Of a stretch of DNA of 31,744 nucleotides, positions 1 to 7,528 are shown in pieces (position 1 is the stretch's first letter; each line of letters opens with the position of its first letter). Below the pieces are notes generated by a model. It made no database searches. It saw only the letters and a list, made by a program, of their open reading frames with translations, and had not been told where the DNA came from. The translations under genes were made by a program, and so were the position numbers. Source of the DNA: CADEFQ01 sp035342635 (lineage in GTDB: Bacteria > Pseudomonadota > Gammaproteobacteria > Steroidobacterales > Steroidobacteraceae); NCBI GenBank assembly GCA_035342635.1, contig DAOQXO010000021.1, positions 1 through 31,744 of the forward strand. The letters are read 5' to 3'.

Positions 1-190
1 CGACGATGGTGTCGCCGGGCTTGAGCAGGCCCGCCTTCTCGGCGCGCTCGACGATGTAGTGCGCGATGCGCGCCTTGATCGATCCGGACGGGTTCACGAA
101 CTCGCACTTGGCGAACACGCCGTCGATATCGAGCAGCGGGGTATCGCCGATGGCATCGAGGATGCTGGCGGAGACGGTGGCGTAGCGCAT
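1..190 (-). CDS. Cysteine-synthase-like PLP-dependent enzyme (5' end only)
   Basis: Only the first 63 codons are in the window; the gene runs off the left edge. Translation from the ATG at 190 gives an N-terminus with the fold-type II PLP enzyme signature NPSGSIKAR at about residues 33-41. K39 is the expected Schiff-base lysine, comparable to the NPAGSVKDR motif of CysK/CysM. Enzymes of this family make cysteine or related beta-substituted amino acids from O-acetylserine or similar donors. The motif has an alanine where CysK usually has aspartate, so a side branch of the family with another substrate is possible. It lies 17 bp downstream of the 77-residue ORF on the same strand and is probably co-transcribed with it. 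No clear Shine-Dalgarno sequence is visible before this ATG. Family assignment is fairly secure; the substrate is unknown. Confidence 0.75.
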   Translation of the reverse strand, partial: MRYATVSASILDAIGDTPLLDIDGVFAKCEFVNPSGSIKARIAHYIVERAEKAGLLKPGDTIV

Positions 191-207
191 GGTCGTGAAG
201 CGCAGAG

Positions 208-441
208 TCAGGCGGTACGCCAGTAATTGTTCGCGGCGGCGACCGTCTGGAAGTTGATCGCGATCACCTGTGACGCGGCCGTGAGTCCGTCCGCGGAATC
301 CGCATAGGCGGGGCGCAGCTTCTTGAGCACCGCGGTGTCCGGCTGCGTGTACTTCACGCCGCGGCGACTCAGCGTGATCGCGAGTTCGAAGCCTGCCTGT
401 GGCGTGTCGGTGATGAGCGTGCTGAGCCAGGTGTCGGTCAT
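208..441 (-). CDS. Hypothetical 77-residue protein upstream of the cysteine-synthase-like gene
   Basis: This short ORF starts at an ATG preceded by a strong Shine-Dalgarno sequence (AAGGAGAT, about 6 nt upstream), which supports real translation. I do not recognise the family. The product is soluble-looking, begins MTDTWLSTLITD, has a mixed charged and hydrophobic first half, and ends in an alanine- and asparagine-rich tail (AAANNYWRTA). There is no signal peptide, no membrane segment and no cysteine. It ends 17 bp before the cysteine-synthase-like gene, so the two probably form an operon. It could be an accessory or substrate protein for that pathway, but nothing in the sequence proves this. 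The 323-595 part of the large rightward ORF overlaps it antisense and is not thought to be coding. Confidence 0.6.
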   Translation of the reverse strand: MTDTWLSTLITDTPQAGFELAITLSRRGVKYTQPDTAVLKKLRPAYADSADGLTAASQVIAINFQTVAAANNYWRTA

Positions 442-595
442 GATTGCAATCTCCTTGGTGGTATCATTTCAAGGTTACCGCCGCTGGTATTTTTCACAAC
501 CCTGCTGGGTGCGGGCACCCGGGGGAGCCTTGCGGCGCAGTCGTGGCCTCCTGCGCCATCAGCCGGCGGTGCACGTCGGGTCACATGGGGGTTTC

Positions 596-3500
596 GTGAC
601 GAGCTTGACCACGCTGCTGGACAGCTTCCGGCGCAGTGCCGCTTCGGAGCGCGAGAAGGGCAGCTATTTCGAGCGCCTGGTCAAAGTCTATCTGCTCACC
701 GAGCCGTACTATGCCGACCTGTACGGTGGCCAGGTCTGGCTGTGGGAGGAATGGCGGGCGCAGGCGGCCCAGCGCGGGCTGGGCGATGTGGGCGCCGATG
801 CCGGCATCGACCTCGTGGCGCAGACCGCCGGCGGCGAACTGCACGCCATCCAGGCGAAGTTCTACGACGAAGACGCGGTGCTCAGGCTCGACGACTTCGC
901 GACCTTCTTCACCGCCTCGAGCAAGAAGCAGTTCGCGCACCGGCTGATCTTCCTGACCGCGACGAAGAGCAGCGGCCACCTGCGCAAGGCCGTGGAGGAC
1001 CAGCAGCCGCCGGTGAGCCTCGTCACGCTGCACGATTTGGAGAACAGCCGGATCGACTGGTCGCGCTACCAGCCGCAGGCCGCGCCGGTGCTGAAGCCGA
1101 AGAAGACGCTGCGGCCGCACCAGAAGGCTGCCGTGGACGCCGTGCTGGCCGGGTTTGCGAGCGCCGATCGCGGCAAGCTCATCATGGCTTGCGGCACAGG
1201 CAAGACCTTCGCGAGCCTCGTGATCGCCGAGCGGACGGCCGGCGCAGGAAAGCGCGTGCTGTTCCTCGTGCCGAGCCTCGCACTCCTGTCGCAGGCGCTC
1301 ACCGAATGGACGCAGGACAGCGGCGTTCCCCTCCACAGCTTCGCGGTCTGCTCCGACACCGATGTCGGCAAGAAGCGCAAGTCGGCAGACGACGACTTCC
1401 GGATGCTCACCCACGAGCTGCAGTATCCGGCCACCACCGACGCGAAGCGGCTGGCGGTGGAGATGGCCGCGCGTCACGACGGCGCGCACATGAGCGTGGT
1501 GTTCGGCACCTATCACAGCATCGATGTCCTGAGCGACGCGCAGGCGCTCGGGCTCCCCGATTTCGATCTCATCGTGTGCGACGAGGCTCACCGCACCACC
1601 GGCGCCACGTTCGACGACGACGACGAGAGCCATTTCGTCAAGGTGCACGACAACGCGTTCCTGCGCGCCGCCAAGCGCCTGTACATGACCGCGACGCCGC
1701 GCATCTACGGCGCAGGCGCCAAGGCGAGCGCCGAACGCGACAACGTGGCGCTGTGCTCCATGGACGACGAGGCGCTCTACGGCAAGGCGCTGCACGTCAT
1801 CACCTTCTCCGAGGCGGTGAAGCGCGGTCTCTTGGTGGACTACAAGGTCATCGTGCTGTCGGTCGAGGAAGCGCATGTCAATCGCCGCCTGCAGAACCTC
1901 CTGAAGGACGAGAACAACCAGCTCAAGGTGGACGACGCAGCGCGCATCGTCGGGTGCTGGAAGGCGCTCGCCAAACAGGGGCTGGCCGAGAATCTCAACG
2001 GCGATGAATCGCCCATGCGGCGCGCCGTCGCCTTCTGCCAGGTGATCGAAGTGCAGAAGGGCGGGCGGACCCACAAGGTCAGCTCCAAGCACATCGCCGG
2101 CATGTTCCGCGCGGTGGTGGAGGAGTACCAGCGCACGGCGGACGACGCGGACATGGCCACGCTCGCCTGCGAGGCCGAGCACGTGGACGGCGGCATGAAC
2201 GCGAGCGAGAAGCAGGCGAAGCTCGACTGGCTCGAGGCCGACCTGCCCGCCGACACCTGCCGGATCCTGAGCAACGTGCGCTGCCTCTCCGAAGGCGTGG
2301 ACGTGCCGGCGCTCGACGCCGTGCTGTTTCTCACGCCGCGCAATTCACAGGTGGAAGTGGTGCAGTCGGTCGGCCGCGTCATGCGCAATGCGCCCGGCAA
2401 GAAGCGCGGCTATGTGGTGCTGCCGGTGGTGATCCCCGCCGGCCTGGAACCGCACGAGGCGCTGGCCGACAACAAGACCTACCGCGTGGTCTGGCAGGTG
2501 CTGCAGGCATTGCGCTCGCACGACGACCGCTTCGACGCCATGGTCAACAAGATGGAGCTGGTCGGCCCCAATGTGCAGAAGATGGAAGTCATCGCCGTCA
2601 CCGACAAGCTGCAGAAAAAGCCGCCGAAGGCGCGCGGCGCGAAGGACAAGGACGCCGGCCGCAACCAGTTCACGATCGCCGAGACCGCCACCCGGAGCTA
2701 CGGCAAGGAGGACCAGGGCGAACTGCAGTTCGAGATCGGCGAAATCGAACGCGCCATCTACGCGAAGCTGGTGGAGAAGGTCGGCAATCGCCATCACTGG
2801 GAAGACTGGGCCAACGACATCGCCCGCATCGCCCGCACGCACATCGACCGCATCGCCGCCTTGCTCGACGACCCGACCAACACGCGCGAGCGCAAGGCCT
2901 TCGAGGTGTTCGCCGCCGAACTTCGCGATGACCTGAACGACAGTATCACGGACGCGGACATCGTCGAAATGCTGGCGCAGCACCTGATCACGAAGCCCGT
3001 GTTCGACGCGCTGTTCGAGCACTACAGCTTCGCCAGCCACAATCCCATGAGCCTCGCCATGCAGGGCGTGCTCGATACATTGCATGAGCATCACCTGGAG
3101 AAGGAAGCCGACACGCTGAGGAGCTTCTACGACAGTGTCAGGCTGCGCGCCGAGGGCATCGACAGCGCCGCCGGCAAGCAGAAGATCGTGGTCGAGCTGT
3201 ACGACAAGTTCTTCCGCAACGCCTTCCCGCGCATGGCCGACCGTCTCGGCATCGTCTACACGCCGGTGGAGGTCGTGGATTTCATCATCCACAGCGTCGC
3301 ACATCTGTTGCAGAAGGAATTCGGCCAGACACTCGGCAGCGAGGGCGTGCACATCATCGACCCGTTTGCCGGCACCGGCACCTTCATCACCCGGTTGCTG
3401 CAGAGCGGACTGATCAAGCCGGAGGAACTGCCACGCAAGTACCGCCACGAGATCCACGCCAACGAAATCGTGCTGCTGGCCTACTACATCGCCGCGATCA

Positions 3501-5545
3501 ACATCGAAGCCGTGTATCACGGCATCGTCGGGGGCGACTACCAGCCCTTCGAGGGCATCTGCCTCACCGATACCTTCCAGATGTACGAGAAGGAAGACCT
3601 GGTGGACGCGCTGCTGGTGAACAACAGCCGGCGGCGCAGGCGGCAGAAGAAGCTGGATATTCGCGTCATCATGGCGAATCCGCCGTATTCGATCGGGCAA
3701 GGCAGCCAGAACGATAACAACCAGAACGTAGGCTACCCGCATCTGGATGCCCGAATCGAAACCACCTACGCGGCGCAGTCCAATGCTGCGCTTTCCCGGG
3801 GTCTTTACGACAGCTACGTCCGCGCCATCCGCTGGGCCAGTGATCGCATCGGCAAGAGTGGAGTCATCGGCTTCGTCACCAACGCCGGCTTCCTCGACAC
3901 CAACACCGCTGACGGCCTGCGCAAGTGCCTCGCCGCGGAGTTCAGCAGCATTTACGTGTTCCATCTGCGCGGTAACGCGCGCACATCGGGTGAGATGCGG
4001 CGCAAGGAGAAGGACAACGTTTTTGGCATTGGCAGCCGCGCTCCTGTCGCCATCTCGCTGCTCGTCAAGAATCCGCATGCCACGGAGCATGGCCAGATTC
4101 ATTTCCACGACGTCGGCGACTATCTGAGCCGCGAAGACAAGCTGAAGAAGATCGGCGACTTCGCCAGCATCGCGGGTATCGACGCGACTCACGGATGGCA
4201 GCGGATCACACCGGATGCGCACGGCGACTGGCTGAAGCAGCGCGACGATAGTTTTGGTGAATTCATCGTGCTTGGCGACAAGAAGGGTGACGGCCTCAAA
4301 CTGTTCGAGAACTTCTCGTTGGGCGTTGTTACCGGGCGTGATGCCTGGTGCTATAGCCCGTCCCGCTCGGCGGTCGCGGACAACATGACGCGCATGATCG
4401 CCTTATACAATGCCGAGACGGAGCGCTTCAGAAGGGCACATGAATCGCTGTCCAAGAAGGAGCGCGACAGAACGGTGGACGGTTTCGTCGAGACGGACCC
4501 AACCAAGATTAGTTGGACGGTGAACCTGAAGGAGGAGCTGGCGAAGGGAAGGCGCCACGAGTTCGAGTCAAGCTGCCTGGTGCGGGGTCTGTATCGACCG
4601 TTCAGCAAGCAATGGCTTTATTTCAATCGCCGATTCAACGAGAGGGTGCTCCAGATGCCACGCATATTCCCCAATGCGACGGCGTGCAATCGAGTGATTT
4701 GCGTGACTGGGTTGGGAGAGTCCGCCGCATTTAGCAGCCTTATTGCGGAGGAACTGCCGAACTTCCATTTCGTAGCGGGCACGCAGTGCTTCCCACTCTA
4801 TCTTTACGACGAAGCCGACCGGGAATCGAACGTGCCGGCGGCACAGACGGGTTTGTTCCAGGACGGCGCAGCTCCTGTCGCGCGCAAGCGCCGCGACGCG
4901 ATCACCGATGCCGGACTCGCGCACTTCCACGTTGCTTATCCCGGCGAATCCATCACCAAAGAGGACGTGTTCTACTACGTCTACGGCCTGCTGCATTCGC
5001 CGGACTATCGCGAGCGCTACGCCGACAACCTCGGCAAGGAGCTGCCGCGCATTCCCTGCGTGAAGGCGGCGGCGGATTTCTGGCGCTTCAGTCGCGCCGG
5101 CCGGCAACTCGCCGAACTGCACCTGAACTACGAGACGGTGCCGATGTATGCCGGCGCGAAGGTCGAGCATGGCGGCAAGCCGCTCACCGGCGCCGACTAC
5201 CGCGTCGAGAAAATGCGCCACGGCAAGCGGGGCAAGGACAAGGACCTCGGCACCGTCATTTACAACCAGCGCATCACCGTCACCGGCATTCCACTCGCCG
5301 CCTACGAGTACGTGGTCAACGGCAAGCCCGCCATCGACTGGGTGATGGAGCGCCAGTGCGTCAAGACCGACAAGGCGAGTGGCATCGTCAGCGACGCCAA
5401 TGACTGGGCCATCGAGACCGTGCACAACCCGCGTTACCCGCTGGAACTGCTGCTGCGGGTGATTACCGTGAGCCTCGAGACCATGAAGATCGTGAAGGCG
5501 CTGCCGCCGCTGGATTTGCCGGAGAGTGCGCGCGCCAGGCCCTGA
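596..5545 (+). CDS. Type ISP restriction-modification enzyme (nuclease-helicase-methyltransferase-TRD fusion)
   Basis: This 1649-residue protein resembles the LlaGI/LlaBIII class, in which one polypeptide recognises, methylates, translocates on and cleaves DNA. Visible in order: an Mrr-like PD-(D/E)xK nuclease with D72 and Q86-A-K88; an SF2 helicase with Walker A ACGTGKT (K203), DEAH at 329-332, TATP at 365-368 and motif VI QSVGRVMR at 590-597; a helical coupler; an N6-adenine methyltransferase with motif I DPFAGTG at 922-928 and NPPY at 1028-1031; and a C-terminal target recognition region from about 1150. All key residues are present, so it looks intact. The GTG at 596 is chosen because GGGGG lies 5 nt upstream and the following MTSLTTLLDSFR resembles family N-termini; the open frame back to 323 overlaps the 77-residue ORF antisense. 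Part of the TRD (about 4381-4800) is clearly less GC-rich than the rest. It ends 32 bp from the convergent PIN gene. Confidence 0.9.
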   Translation: MTSLTTLLDSFRRSAASEREKGSYFERLVKVYLLTEPYYADLYGGQVWLWEEWRAQAAQRGLGDVGADAGIDLVAQTAGGELHAIQAKFYDEDAVLRLDDFATFFTASSKKQFAHRLIFLTATKSSGHLRKAVEDQQPPVSLVTLHDLENSRIDWSRYQPQAAPVLKPKKTLRPHQKAAVDAVLAGFASADRGKLIMACGTGKTFASLVIAERTAGAGKRVLFLVPSLALLSQALTEWTQDSGVPLHSFAVCSDTDVGKKRKSADDDFRMLTHELQYPATTDAKRLAVEMAARHDGAHMSVVFGTYHSIDVLSDAQALGLPDFDLIVCDEAHRTTGATFDDDDESHFVKVHDNAFLRAAKRLYMTATPRIYGAGAKASAERDNVALCSMDDEALYGKALHVITFSEAVKRGLLVDYKVIVLSVEEAHVNRRLQNLLKDENNQLKVDDAARIVGCWKALAKQGLAENLNGDESPMRRAVAFCQVIEVQKGGRTHKVSSKHIAGMFRAVVEEYQRTADDADMATLACEAEHVDGGMNASEKQAKLDWLEADLPADTCRILSNVRCLSEGVDVPALDAVLFLTPRNSQVEVVQSVGRVMRNAPGKKRGYVVLPVVIPAGLEPHEALADNKTYRVVWQVLQALRSHDDRFDAMVNKMELVGPNVQKMEVIAVTDKLQKKPPKARGAKDKDAGRNQFTIAETATRSYGKEDQGELQFEIGEIERAIYAKLVEKVGNRHHWEDWANDIARIARTHIDRIAALLDDPTNTRERKAFEVFAAELRDDLNDSITDADIVEMLAQHLITKPVFDALFEHYSFASHNPMSLAMQGVLDTLHEHHLEKEADTLRSFYDSVRLRAEGIDSAAGKQKIVVELYDKFFRNAFPRMADRLGIVYTPVEVVDFIIHSVAHLLQKEFGQTLGSEGVHIIDPFAGTGTFITRLLQSGLIKPEELPRKYRHEIHANEIVLLAYYIAAINIEAVYHGIVGGDYQPFEGICLTDTFQMYEKEDLVDALLVNNSRRRRRQKKLDIRVIMANPPYSIGQGSQNDNNQNVGYPHLDARIETTYAAQSNAALSRGLYDSYVRAIRWASDRIGKSGVIGFVTNAGFLDTNTADGLRKCLAAEFSSIYVFHLRGNARTSGEMRRKEKDNVFGIGSRAPVAISLLVKNPHATEHGQIHFHDVGDYLSREDKLKKIGDFASIAGIDATHGWQRITPDAHGDWLKQRDDSFGEFIVLGDKKGDGLKLFENFSLGVVTGRDAWCYSPSRSAVADNMTRMIALYNAETERFRRAHESLSKKERDRTVDGFVETDPTKISWTVNLKEELAKGRRHEFESSCLVRGLYRPFSKQWLYFNRRFNERVLQMPRIFPNATACNRVICVTGLGESAAFSSLIAEELPNFHFVAGTQCFPLYLYDEADRESNVPAAQTGLFQDGAAPVARKRRDAITDAGLAHFHVAYPGESITKEDVFYYVYGLLHSPDYRERYADNLGKELPRIPCVKAAADFWRFSRAGRQLAELHLNYETVPMYAGAKVEHGGKPLTGADYRVEKMRHGKRGKDKDLGTVIYNQRITVTGIPLAAYEYVVNGKPAIDWVMERQCVKTDKASGIVSDANDWAIETVHNPRYPLELLLRVITVSLETMKIVKALPPLDLPESARARP

Positions 5546-5577
5546 GAGAACTGGCGGGACCTGTGCAGTCTCGCCGT

Positions 5578-6147
5578 CTATTCGGACCCAAACAGCTCGC
5601 GTAGGGCTGCCGCGGATTCGGGAAGCGATTGGCGCTCCAGAACCGCAATGAATTCTTCGATCGTCAAGGGCGGATTCTTGAATCTCGCCAGCATGGCTGA
5701 AACGCATTCGCGAACGACGCCCGGCGCCAGATCGATCAGATGGCGGAGGAAGGTGTCGGGGTGCTGCACGGTGAGATCGAACTCAGCCAGCGCTGCATCG
5801 GGGAAGTGCTTTTCGTTGAAAGTCACGATGACCTGCGCCTTGGCGCGAATCGCGGCAGCGAGCACATGCTTGTCGCCGGCATCGGGGAGGTCGAGAGACG
5901 GAATCAGCTTCCGGTAGCCGCCAACACAGGCATCGGGCAGTGCTTCATCCATCGCAGCGCGGCAGCGTTCCAGCTTCTCGGGCGGGAAGTCCGGCTTCGT
6001 GCTTCTGACGGCACGAATCCATTCTTGATGAATGTCTGCGCTCCAGATAGGGCGGTATAGGCGCGCTTCAGCCAGTTCCAGCAGAACGCTGGTGAGCGGA
6101 TAGCTGTAGAGGACATTTGCGTCGAGAACTGCCGCGAAGTGGCTCAT
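5578..6147 (-). CDS. PIN-domain toxin, partner of the HTH protein upstream
   Basis: A 189-residue protein with a PIN ribonuclease domain in its first 130 residues. Likely metal-binding acidic residues are D9 (LDANVLY), E42 (IHQEW) and D92 (DAGDKHVLAAA), followed by the VTFNEKHFP segment where PIN proteins carry the fourth polar position (N111). PIN toxins of type II toxin-antitoxin modules cleave RNA and stop translation. The C-terminal 60 residues (about 130-189) form a helical extension beyond the PIN core. The gene starts 9 bp after the stop of an excisionase-type HTH gene, which suggests translational coupling and an antitoxin-toxin order. It is longer than classical VapC (about 130-145 residues). 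The PIN assignment is secure; toxin activity is inferred from the gene pair. Confidence 0.85.
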   Translation of the reverse strand: MSHFAAVLDANVLYSYPLTSVLLELAEARLYRPIWSADIHQEWIRAVRSTKPDFPPEKLERCRAAMDEALPDACVGGYRKLIPSLDLPDAGDKHVLAAAIRAKAQVIVTFNEKHFPDAALAEFDLTVQHPDTFLRHLIDLAPGVVRECVSAMLARFKNPPLTIEEFIAVLERQSLPESAAALRELFGSE

Positions 6148-6156
6148 GCGCGACTT

Positions 6157-6609
6157 TCAGGGCCCCAGCTCCTGGTCGAGTCGGGCCAGCTCGTCGAGCG
6201 TAGCGCGGCGGCGCTTGCGGTCCACCTCGTCGAACTTCACCAGGTCCTGGAACGCAACCCGGCGGCGGGTTCCCACCGTTCGCGCCGGGAGCTTCCCGGT
6301 CTCGATGAGCTTCACTACGTAAGGGCGCGAAACATTCAGGTAGTCCGCGACGTCCTGCGTGGTCAGCTCGACCTTCTTCGGCAGGATCGTGACAGCACGA
6401 CCCTGACCCAGCTGGGTCAGCACATCCAGGAACAGACGCACGGCTCCCGGCGGAAGCGCAATCATCTCGTGCCGGTTGTTGTCCGTAACGAGGCGAAGAG
6501 GCCGCTGATCCTTGGGCAGCAGGCGCGCAAGTTGGCGACCCGCCTCCCTGGCCTGGGCGATCTCGTCTTCGGTTGGAAAATGGGGTGGTTGGCGGTTCGT
6601 TGCGGGCAT
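6157..6609 (-). CDS. Excisionase-type helix-turn-helix protein, probable antitoxin of the PIN toxin
   Basis: A 150-residue protein with an excisionase/MerR-like winged HTH at about residues 81-126 (LTTQDVADYLNVSRPYVVKL, then the wing GTRRRVAFQDL). The first 75 residues are helical and could carry dimer contacts; the charged C-terminal tail (127-150) could bind the toxin. A Shine-Dalgarno sequence (GGGAG) sits a few bases before the ATG at 6609. The gene lies 9 bp before the PIN toxin gene on the same strand, the usual order for antitoxin then toxin. An imperfect dyad at 6643-6661, just upstream, is a plausible autoregulatory operator. Proteins of this shape are often annotated as excisionases, but no integrase is nearby, so the antitoxin role is preferred. 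Confidence 0.75.
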   Translation of the reverse strand: MPATNRQPPHFPTEDEIAQAREAGRQLARLLPKDQRPLRLVTDNNRHEMIALPPGAVRLFLDVLTQLGQGRAVTILPKKVELTTQDVADYLNVSRPYVVKLIETGKLPARTVGTRRRVAFQDLVKFDEVDRKRRRATLDELARLDQELGP

Positions 6610-6642
6610 GGCGACTCTCCCAATGCCGGGATGGCCATACTA

Positions 6643-6661
6643 GTTCATATTCGAATTGAAC
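6643..6661 (-). promoter_or_regulatory. Imperfect dyad, candidate operator of the HTH-PIN module
   Basis: Half sites GTTCA and TGAAC flank the self-complementary core ATTCGAAT, with one extra T breaking perfect symmetry. It is AT-rich against a GC-rich background and begins 33 bp upstream of the HTH gene start. On the minus strand a TAGTAT hexamer follows, which could serve as a -10 element, but I see no convincing -35. Binding by the adjacent HTH protein is inferred. Confidence 0.4.
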
Positions 6662-6715
6662 GAAACAAACGAATCCAGCGAATGTGATGGATTCGTGCAT
6701 TCCAGCGTGCCGTAC

Positions 6716-7150
6716 CTATGAGCCCGGCCGGGCCGCCGGCAACTCCTCAGCCACATCGGGGTGCAACGCGACCAGGCCCTGGTCGAAGGTCACCAGATGG
6801 CCGCCGTGCTTGCGCGCCAGCGTGACGAGATACGCATCGGTCACCTGGTTGTGGCCGATCACGCCTTTCCAGTCGATCTGCAGGTAGTCCAGCGTATCCG
6901 GCCAGAAGCGGTGGCGCGGATGCTCGACGAAGCCACGCAGGATGCCGACCGCATCCTCTGTCCTGGGCACCGCACGGAAATTCAGCAGCATCCGCACCAG
7001 CGTGCCCTGCGTGATCGGGCAGGACGCGAACAAGCCGTCGTGCCGGCGAAACCACTGCCGCGCGGCGGCGTGGTGCACGTGCGGCGGATACGCCAGGGCG
7101 ATGAGGACGTTGCCATCCGGCAGGGCGACAACCTCGTGCGCTGCAGTCAC
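6716..7150 (-). CDS. vapC: VapC-type PIN toxin
   Basis: A 144-residue single-domain PIN protein of normal VapC length. Expected active-site positions are D12 (LPDGNVLIALA), D105 (VTDAYLVTLA) and D123 (TFDQGL). The second position, glutamate in many PIN nucleases, is occupied by Q48 in CPITQGTLVR. The motif order best resembles the Mtu_PIN_fam type of VapC. VapC toxins cleave specific RNAs, often tRNAs, when their VapB partner is degraded. The gene overlaps the end of the upstream vapB by 4 bp (7147-7150), so the two are translationally coupled and share the promoter upstream of vapB. Identification is firm; the RNA target cannot be read from the sequence. Confidence 0.88.
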   Translation of the reverse strand: MTAAHEVVALPDGNVLIALAYPPHVHHAAARQWFRRHDGLFASCPITQGTLVRMLLNFRAVPRTEDAVGILRGFVEHPRHRFWPDTLDYLQIDWKGVIGHNQVTDAYLVTLARKHGGHLVTFDQGLVALHPDVAEELPAARPGS

Positions 7151-7395
7151 GGCTCGTCGTCCAGCGCGCGCACATCGTCGTCCGTCATCACGCGGGTAGC
7201 GCCCACGACGACCGGCAAGCCGGTGTCTTCGTCGATCCGGTAAGGCGCCTGCGGTTCGGCGACGCGGTGGCCGGGCGCCTCCAGTCCGCGGCGCATCAAT
7301 TCGGCCACGATCTGGCCCAGGCTGCGCCTGTTGTGGCGTGCCAGGCTGGTGGCTATGCGGTGCAGGTCTTCGGGCAGGTCGATGGTGGTGCGCAT
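7147..7395 (-). CDS. vapB: VapB-type ribbon-helix-helix antitoxin
   Basis: An 82-residue protein with a short N-terminal beta strand (MRTTIDLPEDLHRIATSLA) and two helices, typical of ribbon-helix-helix DNA-binding domains (about residues 1-40). The C-terminal half (VVVGATRVMTDDDVRALDDE) is acidic and probably wraps the toxin active site. It overlaps vapC by 4 bp. No Shine-Dalgarno sequence precedes the ATG; the -10 element ends 6 nt before it, so the mRNA may be leaderless. An 8-bp inverted repeat lies inside the promoter, as expected for autorepression by the VapBC complex. Family identity is strong from fold and from pairing with the PIN gene. Confidence 0.88.
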   Translation of the reverse strand: MRTTIDLPEDLHRIATSLARHNRRSLGQIVAELMRRGLEAPGHRVAEPQAPYRIDEDTGLPVVVGATRVMTDDDVRALDDEP

Positions 7396-7401
7396 CAGCG
7401 C

Positions 7402-7431
7402 ATTATGATGATTAGATCATCATGATGTCAA
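7402..7431 (-). promoter_or_regulatory. Sigma70 promoter of vapBC, predicted leaderless
   Basis: On the minus strand a perfect -35 TTGACA (7426-7431) is followed by an 18-bp spacer and a -10 CATAAT (7402-7407, 5 of 6 to consensus). Starting about 7 nt downstream would place the first transcribed base at or next to the A of the vapB ATG (7395). This is one of the best promoter matches in the window. Confidence 0.65.
7405..7423. promoter_or_regulatory. Inverted repeat, candidate VapB operator
   Basis: Arms ATGATGAT (7405-7412) and ATCATCAT (7416-7423) are perfect complements around a TAG centre. The dyad covers the promoter spacer and overlaps the -10 element, so bound VapBC would block RNA polymerase. 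The operator role is inferred from position and from VapB family behaviour. Confidence 0.6.
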
Positions 7432-7455
7432 CGCGAAGGGCCGGGCCCCGAATCC

Positions 7456-7497
7456 GCTATCCGTCAGGATAGCTAAATCTTGTAAAACGGGTAAAAT
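7456..7497 (+). promoter_or_regulatory. Control region upstream of the Phd-zeta module: inverted repeat plus direct repeats
   Basis: GCTATCC (7456-7462) and GGATAGC (7467-7473) form a perfect 7-bp inverted repeat around GTCA. Just downstream are two GTAAAA direct repeats 9 bp apart (7482-7487 and 7491-7496), the second forming a TAAAAT hexamer that could be a -10 element. The region is AT-rich and directly precedes the antitoxin gene. It could be an operator and promoter for the module; a small terminator is possible but there is no T-tract. Confidence 0.4.
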
Positions 7498-7528
7498 ACG
7501 CGACGTATGGATACTTGGAGTCCTGAGT

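Noticed and set aside
323..595. Extra 91 codons at the front of the Type ISP frame
   Set aside because: They overlap the 77-residue gene antisense, do not resemble family N-termini, and the GTG at 596 has a G-rich ribosome site.
6157..6609. Reading the HTH protein as a prophage excisionase
   Set aside because: No integrase or phage gene is present and it is coupled to a PIN gene, so antitoxin is more likely.
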